Of a stretch of 38,630 nucleotides of DNA, positions 7,355 to 14,256 are shown piece after piece. Source of the stretch: a virus; the IMG/VR virus record IMGVR_UViG_3300046463_000356, positions 1 through 38,630 of that record. One strand, 5' to 3'. The first letter of the stretch is position 1. The number at the start of each line of letters is the position of its first letter. Under the pieces are notes generated by a model that worked only from the letters and a program-made list of their open reading frames with translations, made no database searches and was not told the origin of the DNA. The position numbers were made by a program, and so were the translations under genes.

Positions 7355-8445
7355 AACTCACGATCGATCGCGACGAGCTGCTTCCCGCAATCTCGCTCTT
7401 GCGCGACGTACCGCAAAAGAAACCTGTCATTCCGCTTTACGGAATGTTGCGGCTGACCGCATCCTCAGTTGGGTTTCATATCGAAGCCAACAATATGGAG
7501 ATGGCGGCAGCAAGCGATCTTCCGCGCGCCCAAGGCGGAAACGAGGATGAGGGCGATATCTGCGTTCCCGCCGGACGCTTCGCCGACTTTGTGCAAGGCG
7601 CGTCGGGCGAGATCGTGCTGGTCGCGACCGACAAGCGGTTGCGGATGCAGGCCGGGCGCGCATGGTGCGAGATGCCGATCCTGCCGGGCGATGGCTTCCC
7701 GGTTCTCGAATTTCACGATCCGACCGTCAAATTCGAGGTCCAGTGCGCCGCGCTGCGCGATGCGTTGTCCGCCGCCTCGCTGCCGGTCGACTGGCAGGAT
7801 ACCAAGCATGTGATGCTGGCGGGCGTGCAGATGCGCGGCGATAGCGAGTACGTCAACCTCGTCGGCATCACGGCGGCCCGCATCATTCTGCGTCGCATGG
7901 TCGCCTGCGCCGAGCAGTTCAAGGTATTGCTGCCGCAAGGCATCTGCGGCGTGCTGGCGAAGCTCGGCGGCGCGACCGATACCGTTCATGTCGAATTGAC
8001 CGACCGCCTCGCGCGCTTTTGGTGCGCCGGCACCGAATTCATCTCGCGCCTGATCGATACCGATCCGCAGGATTACCGCCCCTTGCTGACGCGCAGCGCG
8101 CGCGTCGATGAACCGATCCGCTTCACCGGCGCGGACCTGATGTCGGCTGTCCAGCGCGCCGCGCCCATCATCAACGATGGCGAGCGCGAGCGCGGACTGA
8201 CGCTCGATGTCGCAGACGGGCACATGACGATCGACGGCGGCATCGCCTCTGTCGCCGAGTTCCACGACGAGATCGAGGCGAGCGGCCCGGCGTGGCACGC
8301 TCAATTCCAGATCGGCTACCTGCGCGACGCGCTGACCGCGTTCGGCGCGGGCGATGTCGAGATACACCCGTCAGAGCATGCGATCCGGCTCTGTCCCGCA
8401 GGCGAGGCGCACGACTGCGCCATCATCGCCCGGCTACGGGAATAG
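7351..8445 (+). CDS. dnaN: DNA polymerase III beta subunit-like sliding clamp
   Basis: 364 residues, close to the 366 of the E. coli clamp. The N-terminus (MKLTIDRDELLPAISLLRDV) and the spacing of the three clamp repeats fit the beta family. The last residues (ALTAFGAGDVEIHPSEHAIR then CAIIARLRE) correspond to the closing strands of domain III. The protein would form a ring around DNA and tether a polymerase, clearly bacterial-type rather than the T4 gp45 type. No phage polymerase is visible in the window, so it may recruit the host enzyme. It overlaps the preceding gene by ATGA, and P2 follows it. Confidence 0.82.
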   Translation: MKLTIDRDELLPAISLLRDVPQKKPVIPLYGMLRLTASSVGFHIEANNMEMAAASDLPRAQGGNEDEGDICVPAGRFADFVQGASGEIVLVATDKRLRMQAGRAWCEMPILPGDGFPVLEFHDPTVKFEVQCAALRDALSAASLPVDWQDTKHVMLAGVQMRGDSEYVNLVGITAARIILRRMVACAEQFKVLLPQGICGVLAKLGGATDTVHVELTDRLARFWCAGTEFISRLIDTDPQDYRPLLTRSARVDEPIRFTGADLMSAVQRAAPIINDGERERGLTLDVADGHMTIDGGIASVAEFHDEIEASGPAWHAQFQIGYLRDALTAFGAGDVEIHPSEHAIRLCPAGEAHDCAIIARLRE

Positions 8446-8456
8446 CGCCAAACCCG

Positions 8457-8497
8457 AGAAACTTTATCTTGACAGTCCGCGCGCGATCCATTAAATG
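8457..8497 (+). promoter_or_regulatory. Promoter P2 (second copy of the conserved box)
   Basis: AGAAACTTTATCTTGACA, with -35 TTGACA (8469-8474), a 17-base spacer and -10 TAAATG (8492-8497). This is the best match to consensus of the three copies. It fills the 78-base gap between the clamp gene and the 64-residue gene at 8524, and the box is identical to P1 over 17 bases. Confidence 0.7.
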
Positions 8498-8523
8498 TAT
8501 CTCTGCCAGAACGGAGAACGGAA

Positions 8524-8718
8524 ATGAACACGGAACGGACTTGGGAAATCAGCGATCTCGACGGCAGCAACAAGCGCACCGTCACGCTGGCGCAGTACCG
8601 CGCCGAACTGGACGCGCGCAAGGTATATACCGCAAGGATCGCCGCAGCGGTGCAGACCGGAAATATGAAGGCGGTTATCGCCGCTCAGCGCGCGATGCGC
8701 GATGCCTTTCGGAACTAA
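8524..8718 (+). CDS. Hypothetical small protein
   Basis: 64 residues from ATG 8524, with a GGAGAACGG ribosome site, first gene after P2. It starts with a strand-rich segment (TWEISDLDGSNKRTVTLAQY) and continues as a long basic helix. No family recognised. Its end overlaps the possible 5' extension of the following gene. Confidence 0.6.
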   Translation: MNTERTWEISDLDGSNKRTVTLAQYRAELDARKVYTARIAAAVQTGNMKAVIAAQRAMRDAFRN

Positions 8719-8722
8719 AACA

Positions 8723-9091
8723 ATGGAATCCATGTGCCAGCCGGAGAGCACGGAAGGACCGCGCAGCCGTCCTGACCTTGCCGGCCGAGGGGGTGCGAGG
8801 CCCTCGCTTTTCAAGCCGCGCTTCTGCGACGAATGCGGCGAGCGGTTCCAACCCTACACCAGCAGTTCGCGATTCTGCTGCTCGACGTGCCGCTTGGCAC
8901 ATAACGGGCGCAAACTCAACACGGCGGTTGCGCTTTACGACGCGGTGATGCGCTGGCGCATCGAGCGCCCCAAGCGCGCGCTGTTCGACTTGACGCAACT
9001 CGCCGACCAACTCGCGACCGAGGAACGCATCCGCCGCGCAAAGCGGAAAGCGCGGATCGCGGAGCAGCGCACGAAAACGAAAGGAAATTGA
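8723..9091 (+). CDS. Zinc-finger protein of unknown function
   Basis: 122 residues from ATG 8723; an in-frame ATG at 8702 is possible, but it lies inside the previous gene. Residues about 34-56 carry CDEC...CCSTCRLAHNGR, a compact treble-clef-like zinc finger (CxxC, then CxxC with a nearby His). The C-terminal 50 residues are a long basic helix. Such proteins usually bind nucleic acid; a role in replication or transcription control is plausible but not shown. It is followed after one base by a second small Cys-rich gene. Confidence 0.65.
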   Translation: MESMCQPESTEGPRSRPDLAGRGGARPSLFKPRFCDECGERFQPYTSSSRFCCSTCRLAHNGRKLNTAVALYDAVMRWRIERPKRALFDLTQLADQLATEERIRRAKRKARIAEQRTKTKGN

Positions 9092-9092
9092 A

Positions 9093-9263
9093 ATGGCCGA
9101 AACCCAAAAGCCGACAATCGATCCGCGCGATCCTGACTATTCGCGCCCAGGTATTTTTGCAGATCATAACTGCTGGAAATGCAAAGACGGGCGCGACCTG
9201 TCGCGATGCCCGACGCCGGATCATCCCGGAAATTGCGGTTTTCCTCACGCGCGGAACGATTGA
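9093..9263 (+). CDS. Small cysteine-rich protein
   Basis: 56 residues, ATG 9093, stop 9261-9263, with AAGGAAA just upstream. The sequence has CWKCKDGRDLSRCPTPDHPG followed by NCGFPH: four cysteines and two histidines in 30 residues, as expected for a small zinc site. It fits exactly between the zinc-finger gene and the RusA gene, with one-base gaps. The frame read here is different from the longer open frame that covers the same bases, which is not protein-like before the RusA start. Confidence 0.6.
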   Translation: MAETQKPTIDPRDPDYSRPGIFADHNCWKCKDGRDLSRCPTPDHPGNCGFPHARND

Positions 9264-9264
9264 A

Positions 9265-9681
9265 ATGATAACCTTCACCTGCGCGCCTCCGCCATCGACC
9301 AATGCGCTTTACGCGACTGTGCGCGGAAAGCGCGTCAAGTCGATGCGCTACCTAAAATGGATCGATGATGTCGGCTGGGAAATCAAATCTCAGGTTCGCG
9401 GCGCGACCATCGTCGGCCCATTCGAGTTCATGGCGTGGCTCCCGCCCGGCATCGACATCGATAACATCAAGGCGCTGATCGATATCATGGGCCCGCCAAC
9501 CGTGAGATCACGCCACGCGCTCGGCATTACCGAGGACGATTCGCAGATGGAGGCGTGTCACATCTACCGTGACCGCAATGCAAAGGTTTGTCGCGTGCAG
9601 ATCGCGCCGATGGCGGTTGAGTGGGGATTGGATTTAACTAAAGAAACCGATCGCAAAATGGCATGGATTTTAGGCGGATGA
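9265..9681 (+). CDS. rusA: RusA-family Holliday junction resolvase
   Basis: 138 residues from ATG 9265. The conserved acidic cluster is intact: D64, D66, K69 and D73 in GIDIDNIKALIDIM, and D91/D92 in ITEDDSQMEACHI. RusA proteins form dimers that cut four-way junctions symmetrically, here probably for resolving recombination intermediates or trimming branched DNA before packaging. The start follows the 56-residue gene directly, and the stop overlaps the helicase start (ATGA). Confidence 0.85.
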   Translation: MITFTCAPPPSTNALYATVRGKRVKSMRYLKWIDDVGWEIKSQVRGATIVGPFEFMAWLPPGIDIDNIKALIDIMGPPTVRSRHALGITEDDSQMEACHIYRDRNAKVCRVQIAPMAVEWGLDLTKETDRKMAWILGG

Positions 9682-10568
9682 CCTACGAGGATTTTCTCGC
9701 GACGAAATCTACCGCTGCACCGCCGAGCGGCTGGCCCGATCCGCCGGATATTCCGTATCCGCTCAAACCATTTCAAGCCGCGATCACGCGATGGGCATTG
9801 CGCCGCGGACGCGCGGCGTTGTTCGAGGGCACCGGGCTCGGCAAGACGCTGCAGCAACTCGCCTGGGCGCGCATGGTCTGCGACGGCGAGGAAGTTCGCG
9901 CGCTGATCCTGACGCCGCTCGCCGTTGCCGAGCAGACGGTCGCCGAGGCGGGCAAATTCGGCATCGATGGCATCGCCTACGCGCTCGATCAGAAATCAGC
10001 CAAGACCGATATTACGGTGACGAATTACGAGCGGTTCGAGAAATTCGATATCGAGCAATACGGCGCGATCGTGCTGGACGAAAGCGGCATCATCAAATCG
10101 CACGACGGCGCAACGCGCACGATGCTGACCGAAGCATGCATCAACGTGCCGTGGAAACTGTGCTGCACCGCGACGCCAGCCCCGAACGATTACGCCGAAC
10201 TCGGACAGCACGCGGAGTTTCTTGGCGTGATGACGGCCAAGGAAATGCTGTCGATGTTCTTTGTTCACGACAGCGGTATCCGCGCCGACGATGATCGCGC
10301 CGGGCATGATGGCTGGCGCTTGAAACGCCACGCCGAGCGCGATTTCTGGCGCTGGCTGGTCTCATGGTCTGTCATGGTACGCCATCCCCGCGATCTCGGC
10401 TTCGACGCGCCGGAATACGATCTGCCGCCGTTGCAGATGCACCAGATCACCGTCGCGGCCAACCATGACGCGCCGAGCGCCGGCAGTCTGTTCGCATTGC
10501 CGGCCAGCACGCTCGGCGAGCGGATCACGGCGCGCAAGGATACGGCCGAGGCGCCGACGAGGAATTGA
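9678..10568 (+). CDS. SNF2-type DEAD-like helicase, C-terminal domain missing
   Basis: 296 residues from ATG 9678 (ATGA overlap with RusA). The first RecA domain is present: Walker A EGTGLGKT, DESG in IVLDESGIIKS, and motif III TATPAPND. The phage helicases I know of this type run to about 450 residues or more and include motifs IV-VI. Here the frame ends at 10568 soon after GERITARK, with a short unrelated tail. The second RecA domain is absent, so helicase or translocase activity is doubtful. It abuts a methylase C-terminus, which points to an internal deletion. Confidence 0.75.
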   Translation: MTYEDFLATKSTAAPPSGWPDPPDIPYPLKPFQAAITRWALRRGRAALFEGTGLGKTLQQLAWARMVCDGEEVRALILTPLAVAEQTVAEAGKFGIDGIAYALDQKSAKTDITVTNYERFEKFDIEQYGAIVLDESGIIKSHDGATRTMLTEACINVPWKLCCTATPAPNDYAELGQHAEFLGVMTAKEMLSMFFVHDSGIRADDDRAGHDGWRLKRHAERDFWRWLVSWSVMVRHPRDLGFDAPEYDLPPLQMHQITVAANHDAPSAGSLFALPASTLGERITARKDTAEAPTRN

Positions 10569-10957
10569 CCGATGAAGCGATAAGGACGCGCGCGGAAGAT
10601 GGCAACCGCTCAGCGGCGCAGCACAAATCAATCCTGATCTGGCAACGCTATGCGGAGCCGGTCTGGAACGACATCGCGCAAAGCGACGTGTTGTCGCATC
10701 GCGTGGCGCGCGCCGAAGCGGACGAGCGGCATATCTCGCCATTGCAGTTGACGCCGATCCGGCGCTGCTTGCAGCTATGGACAAATCCCGGCGATGTCGT
10801 GCTATCGCCGTTTACCGGCATCGGCAGCGCCGGCTATGTAGCAATCGAGATGGGGCGCAAATTCATCGGCGCGGAATTGAAGCCATCCTATTTCCGGCAA
10901 GTCGTCGATAATTTGCGCCTCGCAGAGCAAAACAAACTTGACGTTTCGCTATTTTGA
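10565..10957 (+). pseudogene. C-terminal fragment of an N4/N6 DNA methyltransferase
   Basis: 130 residues from a TTG codon that overlaps the helicase stop. The segment HISPLQLTPIRRCLQLW is methylase motif X, and VVLSPFTGIGSAGYVAIEMG is motif I with the FxGxG loop, as in beta-class methylases of the PF01555 family. In that class the catalytic DPPY/DPPF motif IV lies N-terminal to these, and it is missing. The upstream 45 residues contain no other start. The fragment is probably the 3' end of a longer gene whose 5' part was deleted together with the helicase C-terminus. Confidence 0.75.
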
Positions 10958-11014
10958 TAATTTTATGCGTCTGCGCAATTCTTTTCCAGCGCAGAAAGAC
11001 GGAGAAAAACGAAA

Positions 11015-11224
11015 ATGCCTTCCCATTTGCTGATGACCATGAAAGTTCCGTTGCCAGAGGGTTCGCTGGTCGACCAAGGCGACGCGCTCGGCGCGATCAA
11101 GCTCGCACGCGACGCGCTCGTCGAGGCGCTTCCGGCCGGCGAATACAGCGACAAGATCGTCAAGTCGAGCGGCAACCCGCGCAAGCCGCGCGCCAAGAAG
11201 GCGTGGGTCGCCGAGGCGGCATAA
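11015..11224 (+). CDS. Conserved small protein, function unknown
   Basis: 69 residues from ATG 11015, preceded by GGAGAAAAACGAA. N-terminal strand (HLLMTMKVPLPEG), a helix, then a very basic tail (SSGNPRKPRAKKAW), suggesting nucleic-acid contact. No family recognised. The 57 bases upstream hold a possible TTGACG element within the end of the methylase fragment, but nothing convincing. P3 follows. Confidence 0.55.
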   Translation: MPSHLLMTMKVPLPEGSLVDQGDALGAIKLARDALVEALPAGEYSDKIVKSSGNPRKPRAKKAWVAEAA

Positions 11225-11229
11225 CCGAC

Positions 11230-11271
11230 AGAAACTTTTTCTTGACGGCGAGCGGGCATCCGAAATAGGAT
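11230..11271 (+). promoter_or_regulatory. Promoter P3 (third copy of the conserved box)
   Basis: AGAAACTTTTTCTTGACG, with -35 TTGACG (11242-11247), an 18-base spacer and -10 TAGGAT (11266-11271). It differs from P1 and P2 by one base in the 17-base block. It lies in the 85-base gap before the gene at 11310 and probably drives the downstream recombination genes. Confidence 0.68.
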
Positions 11272-11309
11272 GCTCGCATCGTCAACCGAACGTGAACAGG
11301 AACGAAACG

Positions 11310-11501
11310 ATGATCATCACTTTAACGCTTCAGATCGATAACGATCTTTCCGACGTAGTTGCTCGCGCATTTCAAAATGTCGCAGAACATGTCGGCAATC
11401 ATGGCTACAATGATGGATGCTGGGAAACTGCCGAAACATGGCAGGGCATCAATAACTTCCGAATTGACCGCCGAGATTTTACGCGAGGAGAGGTGGCATG
11501 A
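11310..11501 (+). CDS. Hypothetical small protein
   Basis: 63 residues from ATG 11310; a GTG six codons upstream is possible, but AGGAACG is better placed for this ATG. Starts with a strand (IITLTLQIDND) followed by helices. No family recognised. Its stop overlaps the next ATG (ATGA), and it is the first gene after P3. Confidence 0.55.
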   Translation: MIITLTLQIDNDLSDVVARAFQNVAEHVGNHGYNDGCWETAETWQGINNFRIDRRDFTRGEVA

Positions 11502-12007
11502 CCGCCCCGCGCCGCAACCGCGCCATCATCGCCGATCTTGACGAGTTGACGCCGGAAAAGATCGCCGGCCTGCCGATCGGCGAACTCTGCATGTTGCAGG
11601 ACGAGTTGACCGAAGCCGCAGCCGAATTGAAGCGCCGCACCGCACGGCTGCTGGCCGGTCTCGGCGTTCGGTATGGCGCCAAAGATCGCGCGCTGCGCGG
11701 CTCCAAGCCAACCGGTATCTTGCATTTCGACGACGCAGATTTCGGCGTCGAATCGGATGCGACCAAGACCGTCAAATGGGATCAGGCAAAACTCGAAGCC
11801 GCGCTGAACGCGATCCCGGACGGATGGACGCATTACGCGAAATACAATCTGGAAGTCGAGGAACGCAAGTTCACGGCCGCGCCGCCGACGATCCAGACAC
11901 AACTCCTGCCCGCGCGCACGGTGATCGTCGCGCCGAGCAAGTTCAAGATCGTGCGCAAGGAGGGGGGGCGGGAAATGATCTGGCTGATCGAGGCCGGTGA
12001 TGCCTGA
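11498..12007 (+). CDS. Conserved phage protein, function unknown
   Basis: 169 residues. N-terminal helical hairpin (residues about 13-55, ELCMLQDELTEAAAELKRRT), then a beta-rich part containing TVKWDQAKLEAALNAIPDGW, and FTAAPPTIQTQLLPARTV near the end. I recall proteins of this length and pattern next to Sak4/DUF669 recombination genes in alphaproteobacterial phages, with no assigned function. Its end overlaps the first copy of the duplicated gene. Confidence 0.65.
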   Translation: MTAPRRNRAIIADLDELTPEKIAGLPIGELCMLQDELTEAAAELKRRTARLLAGLGVRYGAKDRALRGSKPTGILHFDDADFGVESDATKTVKWDQAKLEAALNAIPDGWTHYAKYNLEVEERKFTAAPPTIQTQLLPARTVIVAPSKFKIVRKEGGREMIWLIEAGDA

Positions 12008-12158
12008 CCGCCCGATAGCGCCACCCGATGATCCGCGCGTGGCCGCGATGCGCGACATACTCCAGCGCCTCGACGAAGACGCAGCCCTCGAACGTGCCAT
12101 AAAATCCCTCAGTCAACAGGGGAGAGTGAAAATGCCTGATTGGACGCCGGGACCGTGG
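12000..12158 (+). repeat. Direct repeat, copy 1
   Basis: 159 bases encoding the first 53 residues of copy A, matched by 12430-12588 with about a dozen differences by eye. A stretch of about 74 bases in the middle is identical, including synonymous positions, which points to a recent duplication or gene conversion. Confidence 0.9.
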
Positions 12159-12437
12159 CGCTTCGAGGAACAGACCGGTCCGCGAGATGTCCGCCTCAAG
12201 CGGCGGCACTGGCAGTTCGGTCAAGTCCACGCGCCCGCAAGAGGCGTCGGCTTTGCGTTCGGCGATGATGAGGCCAACGCCCGCCTGATCGCCGCCGCGC
12301 CCGAGTTGTACGAGGCGCTGGCGGAAGTGACGGCAGAATTGGCGGGATTGCATTTCGAGCAAGGTATCAAAAACGAACCGAGCATCGTTCGTGCTGAAGC
12401 GGCGCTCGCCAAGGCACGAGGAAAGGCTGATGCCTGA
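12000..12437 (+). CDS. Duplicated small phage protein, copy A
   Basis: 145 residues from ATG 12000. Two parts: residues 1-44, a helical N-terminus nearly identical to that of copy B, and residues 45-145, a common phage module that begins DWTPGPW and ends with ARLIAAAPELYEAL and AALAKAR. An in-frame ATG at 12132 has GGGGAGAGTGAAA right before it, a strong ribosome site, so a 101-residue form may also be made. Function unknown. The start overlaps the preceding gene, and the last eight bases overlap copy B. Confidence 0.65.
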   Translation: MPDRPIAPPDDPRVAAMRDILQRLDEDAALERAIKSLSQQGRVKMPDWTPGPWRFEEQTGPRDVRLKRRHWQFGQVHAPARGVGFAFGDDEANARLIAAAPELYEALAEVTAELAGLHFEQGIKNEPSIVRAEAALAKARGKADA

Positions 12438-12588
12438 CCGCCCGACAGCGCCGCCCGACGATCCGCGCGTGGCCGCGATGCGCGACATACTCCAGCGCCT
12501 CGACGAAGACGCAGCCCTCGAACGTGCCATAAAGTCCCTCGGTTGGAAGGGGAGAGTGAAAATGTCTGATTGGACGCCGGGGCCCTGG
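12430..12588 (+). repeat. Direct repeat, copy 2
   Basis: Second copy of the 159-base repeat, in the same orientation and 430 bases downstream of the first. It covers the N-terminal segment and the internal ribosome site of copy B. Confidence 0.9.
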
Positions 12589-12888
12589 GCTTCGCGGGAT
12601 TTTCCCGATGATTGGGACGTTGGTGGCCCCGAGGACGGATCGTCGCCTGCGTTCTGCATCGGTACAGATGACGATGTTGTTGCGGTCGTTTACGGCGATT
12701 ACCATGACCGCGATCAGGGTAAAAACGATGCTCGCCTGATCGCCGCCACACCCGAGCTTTACGAGGCGCTGACTGCGTTGCTACGCGAAGTCAAGAAAGC
12801 GGGGTTTGAGAGTGCCCACGACTATGGCTGGCCGACGGTCATCCCGGCAGCAGATGCCGCACTCGCCAAGGCGCGGGGAGAAAGCTGA
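12430..12888 (+). CDS. Duplicated small phage protein, copy B
   Basis: 152 residues from ATG 12430; the frame is open a little upstream. Same design as copy A: near-identical residues 1-44, then a module starting DWTPGPW and ending ARLIAATPELYEAL and AALAKARGE. The middle (residues about 54-90, rich in Asp and Gly) is unlike copy A. The internal ATG at 12562 again has GGGGAGAGTGAAA upstream. The stop overlaps the start of the Sak4-like gene (TGATG). Confidence 0.65.
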   Translation: MPDRPTAPPDDPRVAAMRDILQRLDEDAALERAIKSLGWKGRVKMSDWTPGPWASRDFPDDWDVGGPEDGSSPAFCIGTDDDVVAVVYGDYHDRDQGKNDARLIAATPELYEALTALLREVKKAGFESAHDYGWPTVIPAADAALAKARGES

Positions 12889-13715
12889 TGGCGATTTCGC
12901 TCGCCAGCCTGCGCCGCGGCCCACAGCGCCGCCCGCCGCGCATGATCGTGTACGGGCCGGAGAAGATCGGCAAATCAACTTTCGCCGCCAGTGCGCCCAA
13001 ACCGATCTTCATTCCAACCGAGGATGGCACCGACGCGCTCGACGTGTCGGCGTTCCCGCTCGCCAAAAGCCTGCAGGACGTGCTCGACGCGATCGGCGTG
13101 CTGATTACCGAGGATCACGATTTTGAGACGCTGGTGATCGACAGCGCCGATTGGCTCGAAACGCTGGTGCATCACAAGATCGCCGCCGATCACAACGCGC
13201 CATCAATCCAGGGGTCCGGCAGCAAGGGCGATCCGCTTGGCTACGGCAAGGGATACGGCCTCGCGGCCGATCAGTGGCGCGTCATCCTTGAAGGCTGCGA
13301 CCTGCTGCGCAACGAAAAAGGCATGGTCATCCTTTTCCTGGCGCACTACAAAATCAAGAGATTCGACGATCCGACCAGCGACAGCTATGACCGGTTCATG
13401 CTCGACCTGCACGATAGCTCGTCGTCGCTTTTGCGCGAATGGTGCGACATCATCGGTTTTCTCAATCTGCGCATCAGCCTCGATCGCACCGATGCGGGCT
13501 TCAACCGCAAGATCGTCAAGGGCAAGAGCGGCGGCGACCGAATGCTCTATCTGGAGGATCGCCCCGGCTTCGTCGCCGGCAACCGTTACGGCTTACCCGA
13601 CGAGATCATGGTGCCGCGCGAGAACGGCTGGTCTGCCTTCGCCGCCGAACTCGCCAAGGTGATGATGCCGAAGGTGGCCGAAACGGCCAAACCGAAACCC
13701 GTCAAAGCAGCGTGA
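12888..13715 (+). CDS. Sak4-like RecA-fold ATPase (single-strand annealing/recombination)
   Basis: 275 residues. Walker A at 23-31 (GPEKIGKST), Walker B at about 81-86 (TLVIDS), and a RecA-core helix pattern beyond it. Proteins of this type are annotated as phage nucleotide-binding or Sak4 recombinases, which promote ATP-dependent annealing of single strands, often with a single-strand binding partner. The next gene (DUF669) fits that partner. The last 20 residues are a flexible Lys/Pro/Ala tail. Confidence 0.8.
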   Translation: MAISLASLRRGPQRRPPRMIVYGPEKIGKSTFAASAPKPIFIPTEDGTDALDVSAFPLAKSLQDVLDAIGVLITEDHDFETLVIDSADWLETLVHHKIAADHNAPSIQGSGSKGDPLGYGKGYGLAADQWRVILEGCDLLRNEKGMVILFLAHYKIKRFDDPTSDSYDRFMLDLHDSSSSLLREWCDIIGFLNLRISLDRTDAGFNRKIVKGKSGGDRMLYLEDRPGFVAGNRYGLPDEIMVPRENGWSAFAAELAKVMMPKVAETAKPKPVKAA

Positions 13716-13728
13716 AAGGAACGCGAAA

Positions 13729-14247
13729 ATGGCCGATCTACCCGATGTGTCCGGCGTCGATCCCAATGCCGGATCGTTTCCCGTGCTCCCGCGCGGGCAA
13801 TATCCCGTTCACATTTACGACAGCGAGAAGAAGACCACGAGCGATGGCGAGGGCGAATATCTGCGCCTCTACATGGAGGTCATCCAGGGCGAGCATTCCG
13901 GCCAGAAGATGGCCTGGTGCGACCTCAATCTGTGGAACCGCAGCCAGCAGGCTGTCGAGATCGCGCAGCGCCAGTTGGCGCAGATCTGCCACGCGACGAA
14001 TACGGTCGGCGCGCGCGACAGCGCAGCGTTTCATCACAAGGCGATGATCGCCGATGTCGACGTGCAGCCGGCGCGCAATGACCCGAGAACCGGCAAAAGC
14101 TACGGCGAGCGCAACATCTATCGCCGCTTCCTGCCGATCAACGGCACGGCGCAGCCGGCGGCGAGCGGTGCGGGCGGCATTGCGGCCGCAACTGCGGTAT
14201 CCACGCCAGCAGCGACCGCGCGCGGCAGTGCGCCATGGAGGCGATAA
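13729..14247 (+). CDS. DUF669-family protein, probable single-strand DNA-binding partner
   Basis: 172 residues, AAGGAACG ribosome site. The N-terminal and central parts (LPRGQYPVHIYDSEKK, YLRLYMEVIQGEHSGQKMAW) match the OB-like pattern of DUF669 proteins. The Ala/Gly/Thr-rich tail ends in SAPWRR, an arrangement like single-strand binding proteins whose disordered tail recruits partners. DUF669 genes regularly sit beside Sak4-like ATPases and exonucleases. The binding role is inferred from context. Confidence 0.75.
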   Translation: MADLPDVSGVDPNAGSFPVLPRGQYPVHIYDSEKKTTSDGEGEYLRLYMEVIQGEHSGQKMAWCDLNLWNRSQQAVEIAQRQLAQICHATNTVGARDSAAFHHKAMIADVDVQPARNDPRTGKSYGERNIYRRFLPINGTAQPAASGAGGIAAATAVSTPAATARGSAPWRR

Positions 14248-14256
14248 CGGCAGATC

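Noticed and set aside
9093-9264. The 59 residues before the RusA start as part of RusA
   Set aside because: They do not match the family, and another frame over the same bases encodes a better protein.
10930-10990. TTGACG with TTTTAT as a fourth promoter before the gene at 11015
   Set aside because: It lacks the conserved upstream block of the other three and lies in the end of the methylase fragment.
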